Assembly (NCBI GenBank): GCA_002914845.1
Contig: JXTC01000140.1
Location: forward strand, 288,505 to 352,504
Origin: Trema orientale
Lineage: Eukaryota; Streptophyta; Magnoliopsida; Rosales; Cannabaceae
Direction of reading: 5' to 3'
DNA: 64,000 bases
The position numbers and the translations under genes were made by a program. Shown piece by piece: positions 1 to 11,656 of the stretch; the stretch's first letter is position 1; each line of letters opens with the position of its first letter. Below the pieces are notes generated by a model. The model saw nothing but the letters and a program-made list of their open reading frames with translations, was not told where the DNA came from and searched no databases.

Positions 1-654
1 CATGATTTAAAAATTCAAACCTACAGTATAATACGGAAATTATACATAAAATTGTCAATATTTGATTTTTACCAATAATATTAGTAATAATGTCCTTATC
101 GAATATATTCTAAAAAATTGTTAAATTTTTCTTATAAAAAAATTAGAATTTGCAAATAAAACTTCTAGAAATACTAAAACATTTAATATTGAATAATATA
201 CTAGTTTTTCCCCCAAAAAATCTTATATATAACAATTAAATGTATGTATGTAGTGAAAAGAAACCATTTTGAATTTATAAAATAATTTAAAATTAAAATA
301 AATATATATGCCACGCATTATTTTATTGTACATTTCTTTATATTAATATCCAACAAATTAAAATTAGTTCTGCATTACATTACATTACTCTTACTGAGTA
401 ATAATAAGATATGAAAATTTTGCATCAAAAACTTACATCACTTAATTTGGTATACATTTCAACCCCTTCTTGTATTAAAGTAGGATCATATTATTTAAAA
501 TTATGTAACTAAAAAAGTTGTCACGTTAGTGAGATAAGTTTTTGTTGCAAGATTATGGTATCTCAATTTTCACTCTTATAATAAAAAGAATTAATTAAAA
601 TCAAGGATAACATAGAACAATTCAAATTTGTTTAATACCAAAAAGAGTTGGGAT
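1..654. other. AT-rich intergenic DNA
   Basis: No coding frame, RNA gene or clear repeat is visible. The last five bases (GGGAT, 650-654) are the left target-site copy of the LTR element that begins at 655. Confidence 0.6.
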
Positions 655-2850
655 TGTGACAATCCATACCCAAAAAAAAAAATTATATTTTCTAAATAAT
701 ATAAGGATAAATGAAAAGTCTAATTAGCTCTTACCTGTAGGTGTTTATTAAGGGTCAATTTGGTAATTCAATTAGAGACAGTTTAAGAAACCCTAAGAGT
801 TTAATAATCTGTTCAGTTTTATACGTACGATTTATGGAAAAGGCAGAGAGGCAGCCATATAGTTTCAAGGAAGAAGGAGAAGCAAGAAGAGGATTCAAGG
901 TAATTAACTATAATCTACTGAGTCTACATGCACTAATTAGATTTTTGGGGAATGAAATTGCATGTTTAGAATTAAAGTTTTAATTTACCCATAAATAATT
1001 TATGAACTATCAGGATGAATCTGATATAAAATAAACCTTATTGATATTAGGATTTAAATAAGACAAATTTTGAGTGATGTGGTTAGGTAAATCAGAAATT
1101 ATGAGTTTTTTAATTTTAGGCTAAGATGTAAAAACACTGTAGAGATTTTGACGAGCTTTTTAGGGAACTTTACTTATCTGATTGGGGTATGGTGGGAAAG
1201 CTTATCGAATTAGATTTCCGACGATATATAATTTATCAAAAATGGACTTACAAATAGAGAGTTATAACCAATTGAACTGAGTACTATAAATCTGGAAAAA
1301 TCTGAAATTTTAGGTACTTTTAGCAAAATGTAGCAGCGGCTTTTGGGACTTTATAGATTTTACCTATGGACCTTATAACTGTATTCTTAGTACTACTAGG
1401 ATCCTCATGACCTATAGAATAGCTCCCCTAAGTTTGATAATTTTTAGAGGTAAGTTAAGATTATTGTAAATTATTGAAATTGACATTATTGGGAGAAACT
1501 ATAGACCTCATCCCATAAGATATCATGGGCAGCAAATAGTCGTTGTTATTTTTAGTATAATAGAGTATGATTTCAGTAATTTGATACTTATATATAGTTT
1601 ATGTGATAATAGGTGCTTAAATAATTATATTGATCATTTTAGTTAAATAGGTGAATCGAATGAGGTAAGTAATCTTTGATCTGTTCTTGCAGTTTTCTTC
1701 GTCCAAAAGCTAAATATTTTATTGTTTTATTATTTTTGCTAGAATCATTTTTATAAGTATTTTCTTTAAAATATGATTTCAAGTAAAAAATATATTTTGG
1801 TAATAAGACTATTCATTAAAAGAAATCTATTTTATTGAAATAACGTAATTTTTGTGAAAAATAGTATAATTCTATGTTTTTTTACTAAATTATGGATCAA
1901 ATATATGAATTACTACTGAATGTGGTTACTAGAAAATTATTTTGGAATGACTACAATATTATAATGAGAGGAAAGTGAAATTGTTTATGATTCGTTATTG
2001 TAAAAAAAAATTTTAAAACTCTCTTCAGTGACAATGCACGTATACCCAATCTACCGGGGTTATATGTGGATAGTACTGACCTAGCTATATGGTTAAATAT
2101 AGTAGATTCATAACTGGCTACGAGGGTTATCTGTAGTAGATTCGAACCCACACAGAGGTTATTTATGGCAGATTCGGACCCAGCTACGGGCGTTATTTGT
2201 GGTTGATTTGAACCTAGTCACAGGAGTTAAGTACGGTCATAGTCGCCAAAAACTGTGGAAAAGTATAATTGAAATTATTATTGACTAAAAGAGATTCGAA
2301 AAGACAGATTTAAAAACTTATTACTTGTTTTGTCAAATTATTTACTAAACGATTAGATTTGAATATTTTCAAAAGTACTGATTTCTGAAATCAAATTTAT
2401 TCTGAAAAATATTTATGAAATATTTTGGTTTATATAAGCTTAATCTAACTAAATAAGGTTATTAGTTACTTACTAGGCTTGTAGCTCACTTTTTTATTTT
2501 TCTTTCCTAGGTTTTAAGGATTATCAGTTAACAGGCTCACAAAGGGAACTTATTTAGTAGTAATTGGAGTGTATAGTTCAAAGAGAGGAATTTCTTCATC
2601 TTGATTGAGATCATGTAAAGACTCAGAAGCTTGATCATCTTGAATTTATTAGATTATAATTTCTATTGTATAGTGTATATTTTGAATATTTGGAGACTTT
2701 ATAAGAGTTGTTGGATTTTATATTATACATTGGTATTTATTAAAAATTAAATATTCTTAATTATATTAGTTTATAGAAAGATGTCTTATATACCTTTGGG
2801 GCTTTGATTTATGGGTATATGGCGCACGTCCTCAGGTGTAGGGCGTGACA
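655..2850 (+). repeat. 5' LTR of the outer LTR element
   Basis: This matches 12589-14803 along its whole length, with scattered substitutions and small indels. It starts TGTGACAATCC and ends GGGCGTGACA. A degenerate minisatellite sits near 2040-2240. Confidence 0.9.
2040..2240 (+). repeat. Degenerate minisatellite inside the outer 5' LTR
   Basis: Imperfect units of roughly 40-45 bp repeat the pattern GG-GTTAT-TGTGGCAGATTC followed by a CCAGCTACGG-like stretch. The same array lies at about 13985-14200 in the 3' LTR, so it belongs to the element and not to the insertion site. Confidence 0.7.
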
Positions 2851-2852
2851 AG

Positions 2853-2864
2853 TGGTATCAGAGA
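2853..2864 (+). promoter_or_regulatory. Primer-binding site of the outer element
   Basis: TGGTATCAGAGA starts two bases after the 5' LTR. It matches the plant initiator-tRNA-Met primer-binding consensus TGGTATCAGAGC except at the last base. Confidence 0.8.
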
Positions 2865-5485
2865 ATAGGTTAAGTTTGATCATTAGGATTTCGATAAGTC
2901 AATCTTAAGAGTTTTAGAATATCAAGTTACTAAGTTATGACTGTTTGAATTCGATTATACTTCTATTATGGCTTAGGGATTGATTTAAAATCGATAATTT
3001 TGTTAAGTTTAGTATTAGACATTAAATAGAGTTAAGCCCATACTGTTTAAATTTTTTTATTGATCGAACAATCAGTTAGACCATATTAGTTGGTGAGCAT
3101 TTGCTTTACATGGACTTTTGGGATATTTTAAAAATGATTACTCTAATTAGATTTAGATATTTATTCAGATTTTGTTAATCGAATATTGAGATTTCTAGTA
3201 TCTAGTACTTTGGTTATGAGTTTCTTTTTGTATTTGATTATTGAACCTACCTAGGATATTAAAAACTTCTTCTCTTATAATTATCGATATTAGATGGTCA
3301 TAGAATTAGTAAGTATTTGCTTTAGTGTTGATATCGAAATTTTTATGAGTCTACTTATTATCTTCATCTTCTATCTCTTAAGTTGTTTCTTAATATTTTT
3401 GTCCCTATTTGAAAAGAGCCTATATTAATTCTTAGAGAAGTAAAATTTGTTGATTCCCGAGAAATTATATTGCGTTTCTAAAAAGTTGTTAATATCTTAA
3501 TATTAATATAAGGGATTCATAGAATAGATATTATCTTGTTATGTATCAATATGAGAAAGACAAGTTTGTTTATAATATTCACTAATTAATTAAAGTGTGG
3601 ATTAAATTCTAGTTTGAATCTTTTCATAAAGTAGAATTATTTGTGTAATGGCGATATACAAGGAATTATAGAGTGGATTAAGTTTATTGAATAACTAGTT
3701 TCTTTGATGATAAAGGACAAAGATATGATATAAGAAATGTCAAATAATGTGCTTGTGTTAACTGATGAGAGTATATGTTATTGTTACTAGAGGATTGAGG
3801 ATAAATAGGTCAGTTTTATTACAGGCCTTACTATAAGTTTTTCTATTAATATTGGTAATGATATGATTGAAATATAGATATTAACGACTTATAGATGGAA
3901 TAACAATTTAGAGAGCGATATTTTGAAAAACTAATGGTGGACTGATTTGGAGAATGATATTACCTGGGAAAAAAAATTTATGGAGCCTTAATGACTTATA
4001 CAGTTGGACAATTTTGAGATGATGTTATCTTAATAATACTTATTTTGAAAACTAAGCAAAAGTCAAGATAATGGACAATTTGGATATGGTTATGGATACT
4101 AGGTAGTAGAGATGAAATTAGAATATATAGTTGTTATAAATGAGTCGACAATTTTATTCTATAGTGTTACCGTATAGGAGAAAGTGATCTTTGTATTTGA
4201 TAGTATTTGGTGTTACTCTTCACTAGAAATTTATATTGGATTATACAAATAAATTAAAGAGTACTTATTTGATGAGCAACTAGAAGAATTACAATATAAG
4301 AGTTTTTAGAAAACTTAGTGTTTCACTATTAGGAACTCGACTATTATCGGTGATGAAAAAAATAAAAATTGTGTAATGTAGTGGAATATATAAGTCGATC
4401 ATTATTTCTAAGATTGCGAAATTATTTGATTTTTATGATTTATGTGGTTTATGGAGAAATATTCACATTTATGGTTCTATTGACCTCCCTTACTTGTAAA
4501 AGATATTTTTGAGAAAATTATAATATGAGACATTAGAAATCCTAGAGATATTAAGATAAAGGCCTAAGAAAATTTTGAGGACTAGTATATGAAAGAAATC
4601 ACTTAGCATATTTCTTAGTGTTTAGTCTATAGGAAAGTGAACGAGGACTACATAGACGAAGGTTGAAAACTTTTGATATATTATATGGGAAAGATAATAC
4701 AGCAGTGAAATTTTATAACGAGATTATCAAGGATTACTAAAATTGTAAAGTTGTTATATAGTGTATTATTTGACTAAGTATACTCACATTTCTACTATTA
4801 GACTTGGTTTATGCCCTAAACTGATTAGATTTTGATCTTTATAATTATTTTGAGTGAATGTTGAGATTTAGAATTCTATGTAATTTGGTTATAAGCATAG
4901 CATTTGTATTTGACGTAAGCTTTGGTGATTGGATTTAGTTTTGATACTTTGGCCTACTGAAGATTAAAGTTAGAGGGAATGAAACTAAAGAAGATTCTTA
5001 TGGTTATTTATGATAAAGATATCATATTGTATCTAAGCTTTATAAGATCTTATACATGATTTTAGAAATTGAATTAAATTCGTCAGAGTTTTACAATATT
5101 GATCTGAAATAAATGGATTGTTAAAAAGAAAAGTATATATGGACCACTGAGGATATATTGAAGAATGTATCAAAAGTTTGTAGAAGAAAACATTACTCTT
5201 GATAATATTTGTATATAGTTATAGTTTTCGATCTAGCAATAGAATAGCTCTATATGAAGTATTGAGAAAGAAATAGAAGTGTATTCTTAGCATTATAGGC
5301 ATGCGATTGAAAGAGGTACTAAAAGTTTAAGGAATTTTTAATTATTAAGAATTTCTATTGGCTTTGTTAGTACAAACAAAAGTTTAAGTCATCATATTAT
5401 CCTCATTTTGGGTGAAAGTGTAAAGGGGCTATCACAATGAACGAGAAACGATATGGAGTTATTGATAGATAAATTTTAGAAGTGA
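2865..5485 (+). other. Left interior of the outer element, non-coding
   Basis: AT-rich sequence with dense stops in all frames. I found no retroviral-type zinc knuckle, protease, RT or integrase motif. It runs to the TGATC target site (5486-5490) of the nested gypsy element. Confidence 0.65.
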
Positions 5486-5490
5486 TGATC

Positions 5491-6142
5491 TAATGGAGAT
5501 TTAGGTAAAGGTGCTGGTCAAACAATTCAAGATCCTTTGCGAGGAATTGGCAATCCAATAACGAGGGAAAGGACAAAGACAAAGAGGATGAAAGAAGCTT
5601 TGCAAGGCTTAATCATGGAAGCACACGACAAAGAAGCTGTTCCAGAAGATTCGAAGACTAATCTAGAAGTTTCCAAAGCTTCGCCAAGAACAGTCACTTA
5701 TCTTTATGTACAAGGCTTAAATCTAGAGGCTCAATTCGCACGTTAATGGGCTCATAGGATTAGTTAGGGTTAATTAAGGTTTTCTTACATTTTAGACCCA
5801 TGTTTTTAGTTATTTTATTTAACATTTTTTTTGGGGTTTCCAATTCAGATTACAATTCAAGCCTATATAAAGGCTACAAAACGTGTAAACATATCAAATT
5901 ATCAATAAAATGATTTCTTTGGTGAGCTTTGCTTTGTCTTCTTGTGTTCTTAGCTGAATACAAATTTCGACTTATCAAGAGAGTGATCAACCCTTGTGCT
6001 GTTTCAAGATTAGGGTTTTAAGGATCTAGCTTCCTTGGGGTTCTAATCTGATTAATAATAATTTGTTTCCTAAAGATTCGGAGTGCGTCTAATCCATTGC
6101 TTCAAGGGTTCGTAGGGCTTATCGCCTACTGGGTCCTTATCA
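5491..6142 (+). repeat. 5' LTR of the nested gypsy element
   Basis: This matches 11407-12364 but has a single copy of the promoter/R segment that is duplicated in the 3' LTR. It contains an open frame to the stop at 5744-5746, a TATA-like box near 5873 and AATAAA at 5904. Confidence 0.9.
5873..5909 (+). promoter_or_regulatory. LTR TATA-like box and AATAAA signal
   Basis: CTATATAAAGG at 5873-5883 is followed about 20 bases on by AATAAA at 5904-5909. This is a typical plant LTR arrangement of core promoter then polyadenylation signal. The same pair occurs at about 11774/11815, and again at about 12084/12126 in the duplicated 3' LTR. Confidence 0.6.
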
Positions 6143-6144
6143 AT

Positions 6145-6157
6145 TAGTAATCAGAGC
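6145..6157 (+). promoter_or_regulatory. Primer-binding site of the nested gypsy element
   Basis: TAGTAATCAGAGC lies three bases past the 5' LTR. It resembles the TGGTATCAGAGC initiator-tRNA-Met site with an inserted base and a substitution, so it is degenerate. Confidence 0.6.
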
Positions 6158-6956
6158 CCTGGTTTCTAGAAACAGGTTACTTATCCCCATCTTATCTTTG
6201 TTGTGTTTTTTCTTTCTTGTGCGTTTCTTTGTTGCGTTTTCTTTCTCGAGTCTGCTTCAATCTTTGTTGCATTTTCTCTCTTGAGTCTGTTTTGAGTCCT
6301 TGTTACGTTCTCTTTCTTTATCTTGTGCATTTCTTGATCTGTTTGAAGTCTGTTTCGAGTCTACCCAAAAAAAAAGTTTACCGCTGCTAGTTGTTCTATT
6401 TGGCCGAATTACAAGTCAATCAAAAAAAAAAGAAAAAAGAGAAGAAGAATCAAAAATTTTCTAGCCGAATTAGATGTTGAAATCAAGATTTTGAGAGTAC
6501 TTTCTTAAAACGGTCATAATTTTTTATCTGGATATCAAAATGACTATTATTATATATCAAATCGAAACTCTTTCCGAATCCTACAACTTTGAATTGCTAT
6601 GTCCTGTTCATCCTAATTTTGGGGCCCGAATTTCATCGTTTTCATAATTTTTAGAGACTTCAAAATTTTGTCTGCGTCGTTTTCTTATTTTTCTTGAGTC
6701 TTTCCGCTTTTCTTGAATTTTTCTTGACTTTTGTCTGCGTCGTTTGATTCTATTAAGAACATAAATGGGGCTGGCTTGAGTGGTAAAAGGCAAGAAAGTT
6801 GAAATCATCATTGATAAAAGCCAAAACAGTGTGAAACACGAGTGATAACAATATGATTTGAGTGCAAACACATGAGCGAGTGTGTTAGGAATAATAAATT
6901 CTTTTATTTGCAGATTATAAACATTGAGTAGTGGAGGAGAACCACAAGAGGTCGAC

Positions 6957-7880
6957 ATGAAGGTGTTTATAAGGGCTGCTAATGAGCAATTTAGATTGCT
7001 AAATGTGAAGTTGGATGGTTACAATCTTTTTCTAATCCTAAATCCAATAGAAGACTTATGTTCGAGGAGGAAGAAGAAGCTGATTCAGATTTAGAGAAAT
7101 TTAGTTCTAATCGAAGCAAGAGAGTTGGCTCCAAGGGAGATAACAATTTGGGCAGTATTAAAATGAAGATTCCGACCTTTCAAGGAAAGAATAACCCCGA
7201 GCTATACTTAGAATAGGAAAGAAAGGTTAAGCATGTATTTGACTATCATAATTACTCCGAGGAGAAGAAAGTAAAGCTTGTAGCTATGGAGTTCACAAAT
7301 TATGCCAGTATATGGTGGGATCAATTGGTGATCAATAGATATAGGAATAGAGAGAGGCCTATTCGATCATAGGAAGAGATGAAGCTAGTGATGTGCAAGA
7401 GATTTATACCTAGCCATTACTATAGAGATCTGCATCGAAAGTTGCAAGGGCTGGTTCAAGGTTCCATGAGTGTAGAGGAGTATTACAAAGAGATGGAGAC
7501 TGCCATGATTAGAGCCAGCATAGAGGAGGACCAAGAAGCAACAATGTCGAGATTTATTGGCGGATTGTACAAGGAAATTGCTGATGTATTTGAGTTACAG
7601 CATTATGTAGAGATAGAGGAGCTGTTGCACAAAGCTATTAAAGCATAGAAGCAACTTAAATCAAGGGGTTCAGATCTGGTTCATCTTCTAATCCTTCATA
7701 GAAATCAAATTGGAAGAACAACAAAGCTGCCTCAAACACAAGAGAAGAAGCGAAGTCAAAAGATTCGGTTGCTGTTTCTGAATGTAAAACCGAAACTAAA
7801 ATTATTCCTAGGTCATATGATATTAAGTGTTTTAAGTGCCAAGGATTCAAGCATATTTCTTCCCAATGCCCAAACAAAAG
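6957..7880 (+). pseudogene. gag of the nested gypsy element (broken)
   Basis: The frame opens at ATG 6957 and encodes a gypsy-type Gag: an acidic Glu-rich N-terminal part, then a capsid segment (about 7160-7650) with the family's WWDQL motif and an SVEEYY motif. A CX2CX4HX4C zinc knuckle lies at about 7828-7869. In-frame stops interrupt it near 7215, 7369 and 7646, the first two at positions where relatives have Trp, and the frame shifts after about 7650 before the knuckle. Gag would package the element RNA into virus-like particles, but this copy cannot make a full protein. The long minus-strand frame upstream (6608-6958) is spurious. Confidence 0.82.
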
Positions 7881-8345
7881 AGTTATAGTTGTGAGGACTG
7901 ATGGAGAAATAGAAAGTGCTAGCTCGAGTGAGGATGAAATGCCATCATTGGAGGATTATTCTGATGTTGAAGTGGAAGAACCTGTGCATAGTGACTTGCT
8001 AGTTACAAGGAGAGCTCTAAGCATACAACCTAAGGATGATGGTGATGAGGAGCAACGTGAACATATCTTTCACACTAGATGCCACGTGAAGGATAAGGCA
8101 TGCACTGTAATTATTAATAGTGGAAGTTGTACTAATGTTGCTAGTACTTTATTAATAGAAAAGCTGAATTTGCAAACCATGAGGCATCCTAAACCGTACA
8201 AGTTACAGTGGTTGAATGAGTGTGGAGAAGTGAAGGTAACCAAACAGGTTCTAGTTTCATTTTCAATTGGCAAATATAAGGATGAGGTTCTTTGTGATAT
8301 GGCACCAATGCATGCTAGTCATATATTGCTTGGCCAACCATGGTA
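7881..8345 (+). pseudogene. Aspartic protease region of the nested gypsy element
   Basis: This frame follows the zinc knuckle and ends with a TAG at 8344, where relatives have Gln. The protease active-site triad region reads INSGSCTN at about 8113-8136. The catalytic Asp codon is AAT (8116-8118), so Asp has become Asn, a single G-to-A change. The flap and ILLG motif near 8325 are still recognisable. The protease would cleave the Gag-Pol polyprotein, but this copy should be inactive. Confidence 0.82.
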
Positions 8346-8349
8346 GTTT

Positions 8350-8718
8350 GAAAGGAAGGTTACACACGATAAGTATAAAAACCATTATTCTTTTGTAATG
8401 AATAATCGAAATAGTCCTAACCCCTCTTAAATCTTTGCAAGCCTATGAAGACCAGATTAGGATAGTAAGAGAGTGCAAAATGGGAGGAGAGCAAAAGTGT
8501 GAGCAAGAGGAAAAGAAAAAGAAAGTAAGTGAGGAAGGAAAAGAGAGTGAGTCTGAGAGGCAAAAAGGAGAGAAAAGTGTGCAAAAAGGAGAGAAAAGTA
8601 AACAAAGAGTGTATTTGCTGAAAAAAGTGAGGTTAAGAGTGTCTTAATGGCAAGATAGCAAGTACTTGTACTTATATACAAAGATGTTTACTTTTCTACT
8701 AATGACCTTAACCCTTCT
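8350..8718 (+). other. Protease-RT linker with purine-rich tandem repeats
   Basis: A Lys/Glu/Ser-rich linker lies between protease and RT. A unit of about 22 bp (AAAAAGGAGAGAAAAGTGTG and similar) is tandemly repeated at about 8562-8605. The minus-strand open frames here are shadows of this purine-rich stretch. Confidence 0.6.
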
Positions 8719-9706
8719 TTGCCTAGTGTTGTTGTGTCTTTATTGCAGGAGTTTAAAGACCTGTTTCCCAAGGAGATTCCCCATGGATTACCTCCCTTAA
8801 GGGTTATTGAGCATCAAATAGACTTTATCCCCAGTTGCACCTTTCCAAATCGACTTGCTTATAGAGCTAATCCCGAGAAAACAAAGGAGATACAAAGGCA
8901 AGTGGATGAGCTGGTACAAAAGAGATTTGTAAGGGAGAGTCTCAGCCCATGTTCGGTTCCTATCATCTTGGTTTCAAAGAAAGATGGAACATAGCGCATG
9001 GGTGTAGATTGCCGAGCCATCGACAAAATAACGGTTAAGTATGGACATCCTATCTCTAGATTAGATGATATGCTTAATGAATTGCGTGGCTCTTCTTTCT
9101 TTTCAAAAATTAATTTAAAGAATGGCTATTATCAAATTCGCATGAAAGAGAGAGATGAATGAAAAATAGCATTTAAAACTAAATATGGATTGTATGAGTA
9201 GGTAGTTATGCCTTTTGGTTTAACTAATGCACCTAGTATATTCATAAGATTAATGAATCATATTTTACGTGCTTTCATGGGAAAATTTGTGATAGTTTAC
9301 TTTGATGATATTTTAGTTTATAGCAAAAATCTAGATAAATATATGAAACACTTGCATGCTGTTTTTAGTGTGTTGAAAGAGCACCAATTGTATGCTAATC
9401 TTAAGAAGTGCATATTTTGCATGGAATTTGTTGTGTTTCTCGGATTTGTTGTTAGTTCGCTAGGTATTAGTGTTGATAAAGATAAGGTACAGGCAATAAA
9501 GGATTGGCCTACACCTAAGAATGCGAATGTGGTAAGAATTTTTCATGATTTAGTAAGTTTTTATCGAAGTTTTGTTAAGGATTTTAGTTCTATTGCTGCA
9601 CCTTTGAATGAACTTATTAAAAAGAATATTGTTTTCAAGTGGGATGATGTGCATGATCAGGCTTTTAAAATTTTGAAGGATAAATTAACCTTTGTTGTGT
9701 TTGCCT
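8719..9706 (+). pseudogene. Reverse transcriptase domain of the nested gypsy element (broken)
   Basis: Gypsy-type RT motifs run in order: PSVVVSLLQEF at the start, the PCSVPIILVSKKDGT region (about 8945-8991), VDCRAIDKITV (about 9004), MPFGLTNAPS (about 9208) and the catalytic YFDD at 9298-9309 with both aspartates intact. It is interrupted by stops at 8992 (TAG), about 9160 (TGA) and about 9200 (TAG), each where relatives have Trp. The domain would copy the element RNA into DNA. Its frame ends near 9706 and a frameshift leads into the RNase H part. Confidence 0.9.
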
Positions 9707-10260
9707 AATTTTGAAAAAGCTTTTGAGATAGAATGTGATGCACCCGGAGTTGGAATAGGGGCTATTTTGATACAGGATTCCAAACCAATTGCTTATTTTA
9801 GTGAAAAGCTAAGTAGGGCAGCATTGAACTATCCTACTTATGACAAGGAGCTTTATGCATTAGTGAGAACTCTTCAAACATGGTAGCATTACTTGTGGCG
9901 ACGCAAATTCATCATTCGTTCTAATCATGAGAGTTTGAAGTTCTTGAAATCCCAAGGTAAGCTTAATAAAAGAAATGCTAAGTGATTGGAGTTCATAGAA
10001 ATGTTTCCTTATGTAAGCAAGTACAAGCATAGAAAGGAAAACGTGTGGCTGATGTATTGTCTAGAAAGCATGTATTACTTACTTCTTTGCAAACTAAATT
10101 ATTTGATTTTGAATTGCTTAAGGATTTGTATGCTACTGATTTTGATTTTAGCCAAGTATGGAATGCATGTGAAAAGTGTGCGTTTGGTTATTTTTATAGG
10201 CATAAAGGATTTCTATTCAAGAAAGATAAATTATGTGTGCCTATATGTTCTATTCGTAAG
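9692..10260 (+). pseudogene. RNase H domain of the nested gypsy element (broken)
   Basis: The frame shows the gypsy RNase H pattern: [13 protein letters not shown] near 9731, the [11 protein letters not shown] segment, [10 protein letters not shown] with the family Glu, and ADVLSRK near 10048 with the last catalytic Asp. A TAG at about 9883 replaces a Gln and a TGA at about 9982 replaces a Trp, and the reading frame shifts near 10045. RNase H would remove the RNA template during reverse transcription. Confidence 0.85.
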
Positions 10261-11398
10261 TTGCTTGTTAGAGTCCTGTTCGTAAGTTGCTTGTTAGGGA
10301 AACATATGGGGGTGGTTTGACAGGATATTTTGGTGTGCTAAAAACTTTAGATATATTGCATGAACATTTTTATTGGCCTAATATGAAGCGTGATGTGCAA
10401 TCTATTTGTAATAAATGCATTACATATAGGCAGAAAAAATCTAAAGTTAAACCCCATGGCTTGTATACCTCTTTACCTGTGCCTAATCAACCCGAGATTG
10501 ATATCTCTATGGATTTCGCTCTGGGATTACCAAGGTCTCCAACTAGAAAGGGTAGCATTTTTGTTGTAGTCGATAGGTTTAGTAAGATAGTCCATTTTAT
10601 TGTATGTTCTAAAGCCAACGATGCAACACATATTGCTGATTTGTTATTGCTGATTTGTTCTTTAAAGAAGTGGTTCGATTGCATGGGTTGCCTAAGACAA
10701 TTGTTAGTGACAGAGATGTTAAGTTCCTAGGTCATTTTTGGCGTACTTTGTGGAATAAATTAGGGACTAAACTCTTTTTTTCTACTATTGCACATCCTCA
10801 AATAGATAGTCAAACTGAAATAATTAATAGGACTCTCACTAGTTTGTTGTGTGTTATCATTTAAAAGAACTTAAAGTGATGGGAGAGTTGTTTGTCGCAT
10901 ATAGAGTTTGCATATAATAGGTCTGTTCATTCTACTTCTTCTTTTTCTCCTTTTAAAATTGTTTATGGCTTTAATCCTTCAAATCTTGTGGATATTTTAT
11001 CTTTGCCCACTAATGAGCGTGCTAATTTAGATAGTAAGAAAAAGGTTGGTAAGAAAAAGGCAGATTTTATGAAGGATTTACATGCCAAGGTTCGGGCTAA
11101 CATTGAAAGGAAGAATTAGCAGTATGCTAAGCAAGCCAATAAGGGGCGTTTGAACATTGTTTTCCAATCTAGAGATTGGGTTTAGGTGCACATGCATAAG
11201 GAGAGGTTTCCTACACAAAGAAAATCAAAATTGCAGCCTAGAGGAGATGGACCTTTTCAAGTCTTGGGACAAATCAATGATAACGCCTACAAGCTAAATT
11301 TACCAAGCGATTATGGTAATGTTAGCACAACTTTTAATGTTGATGATTTATCTTTATTTGATGTAGGTGATGATTCGAGGACGAATCCTTTTGAATAG
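10261..11398 (+). pseudogene. Integrase domain of the nested gypsy element (broken)
   Basis: A degenerate zinc-binding module keeps CX2C (CNKC, about 10408) but has Tyr at both expected His positions. The catalytic core keeps all three acidic residues: Asp at 10512-10514, Asp at 10709-10711 and Glu at 10817-10819. The last two are separated by 35 residues, as expected for D,D-35-E. Frameshifts near 10290 and 10640 coincide with short tandem duplications. Stops occur at 10861 (Gln expected), 11117, 11184 (Trp expected) and 11396. The C-terminal part has the KLQPRGDGPFQVL motif. The frame continues beyond the 11396 TAG into the 3' LTR. Confidence 0.88.
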
Positions 11399-11656
11399 GG
11401 AGGGAATGATGGAGATCAATTTAGAGGTGCTGGTCAAACAATTCAAGATCTTTTGCGAGAAATTGGCAATCCAATGACTAGGGCAAAGACAAAGAGGATG
11501 AAAGAAGCTTTGCAAGGCTTAGTTATGGAAGCACACGATAAAGAAGTTGTTCTAGAAGATTCTAAGACTAATCTAGAAGTTTTCAAAGCTTCGCCAAGAA
11601 CAGTTACTTATCTTTATATACAAGGCTTCGATTTAGAGGCCCAATTCGCATGTTAA
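11399..11656 (+). pseudogene. C-terminal extension of gypsy pol into the 3' LTR
   Basis: After the TAG at 11396-11398 the same frame stays open for 85 codons to TAA at 11654-11656, entering the LTR at 11407. The translated tail is basic near NPMTRAKTKRMKEAL, then more acidic. The 5' LTR carries the same open stretch up to 5746. Conservation of the frame in both LTR copies suggests that the original polyprotein ended inside the LTR. I know this arrangement from CRM-type chromoviruses, where the C-terminal tail has been linked to target choice; whether it applies here is inference. Confidence 0.6.

Noticed and set aside
2146..2160. GATTCGAACCC, a tRNA B-box-like word in the outer LTR
   Set aside because: It belongs to the LTR minisatellite. 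No A-box, acceptor stem or cloverleaf can be formed around it.
6608..6958. 116-codon minus-strand frame upstream of the nested gypsy gag
   Set aside because: It lies antisense to the gypsy leader and gag start, is low complexity (Lys/Arg-rich) at its end, and matches no family. It is a shadow.
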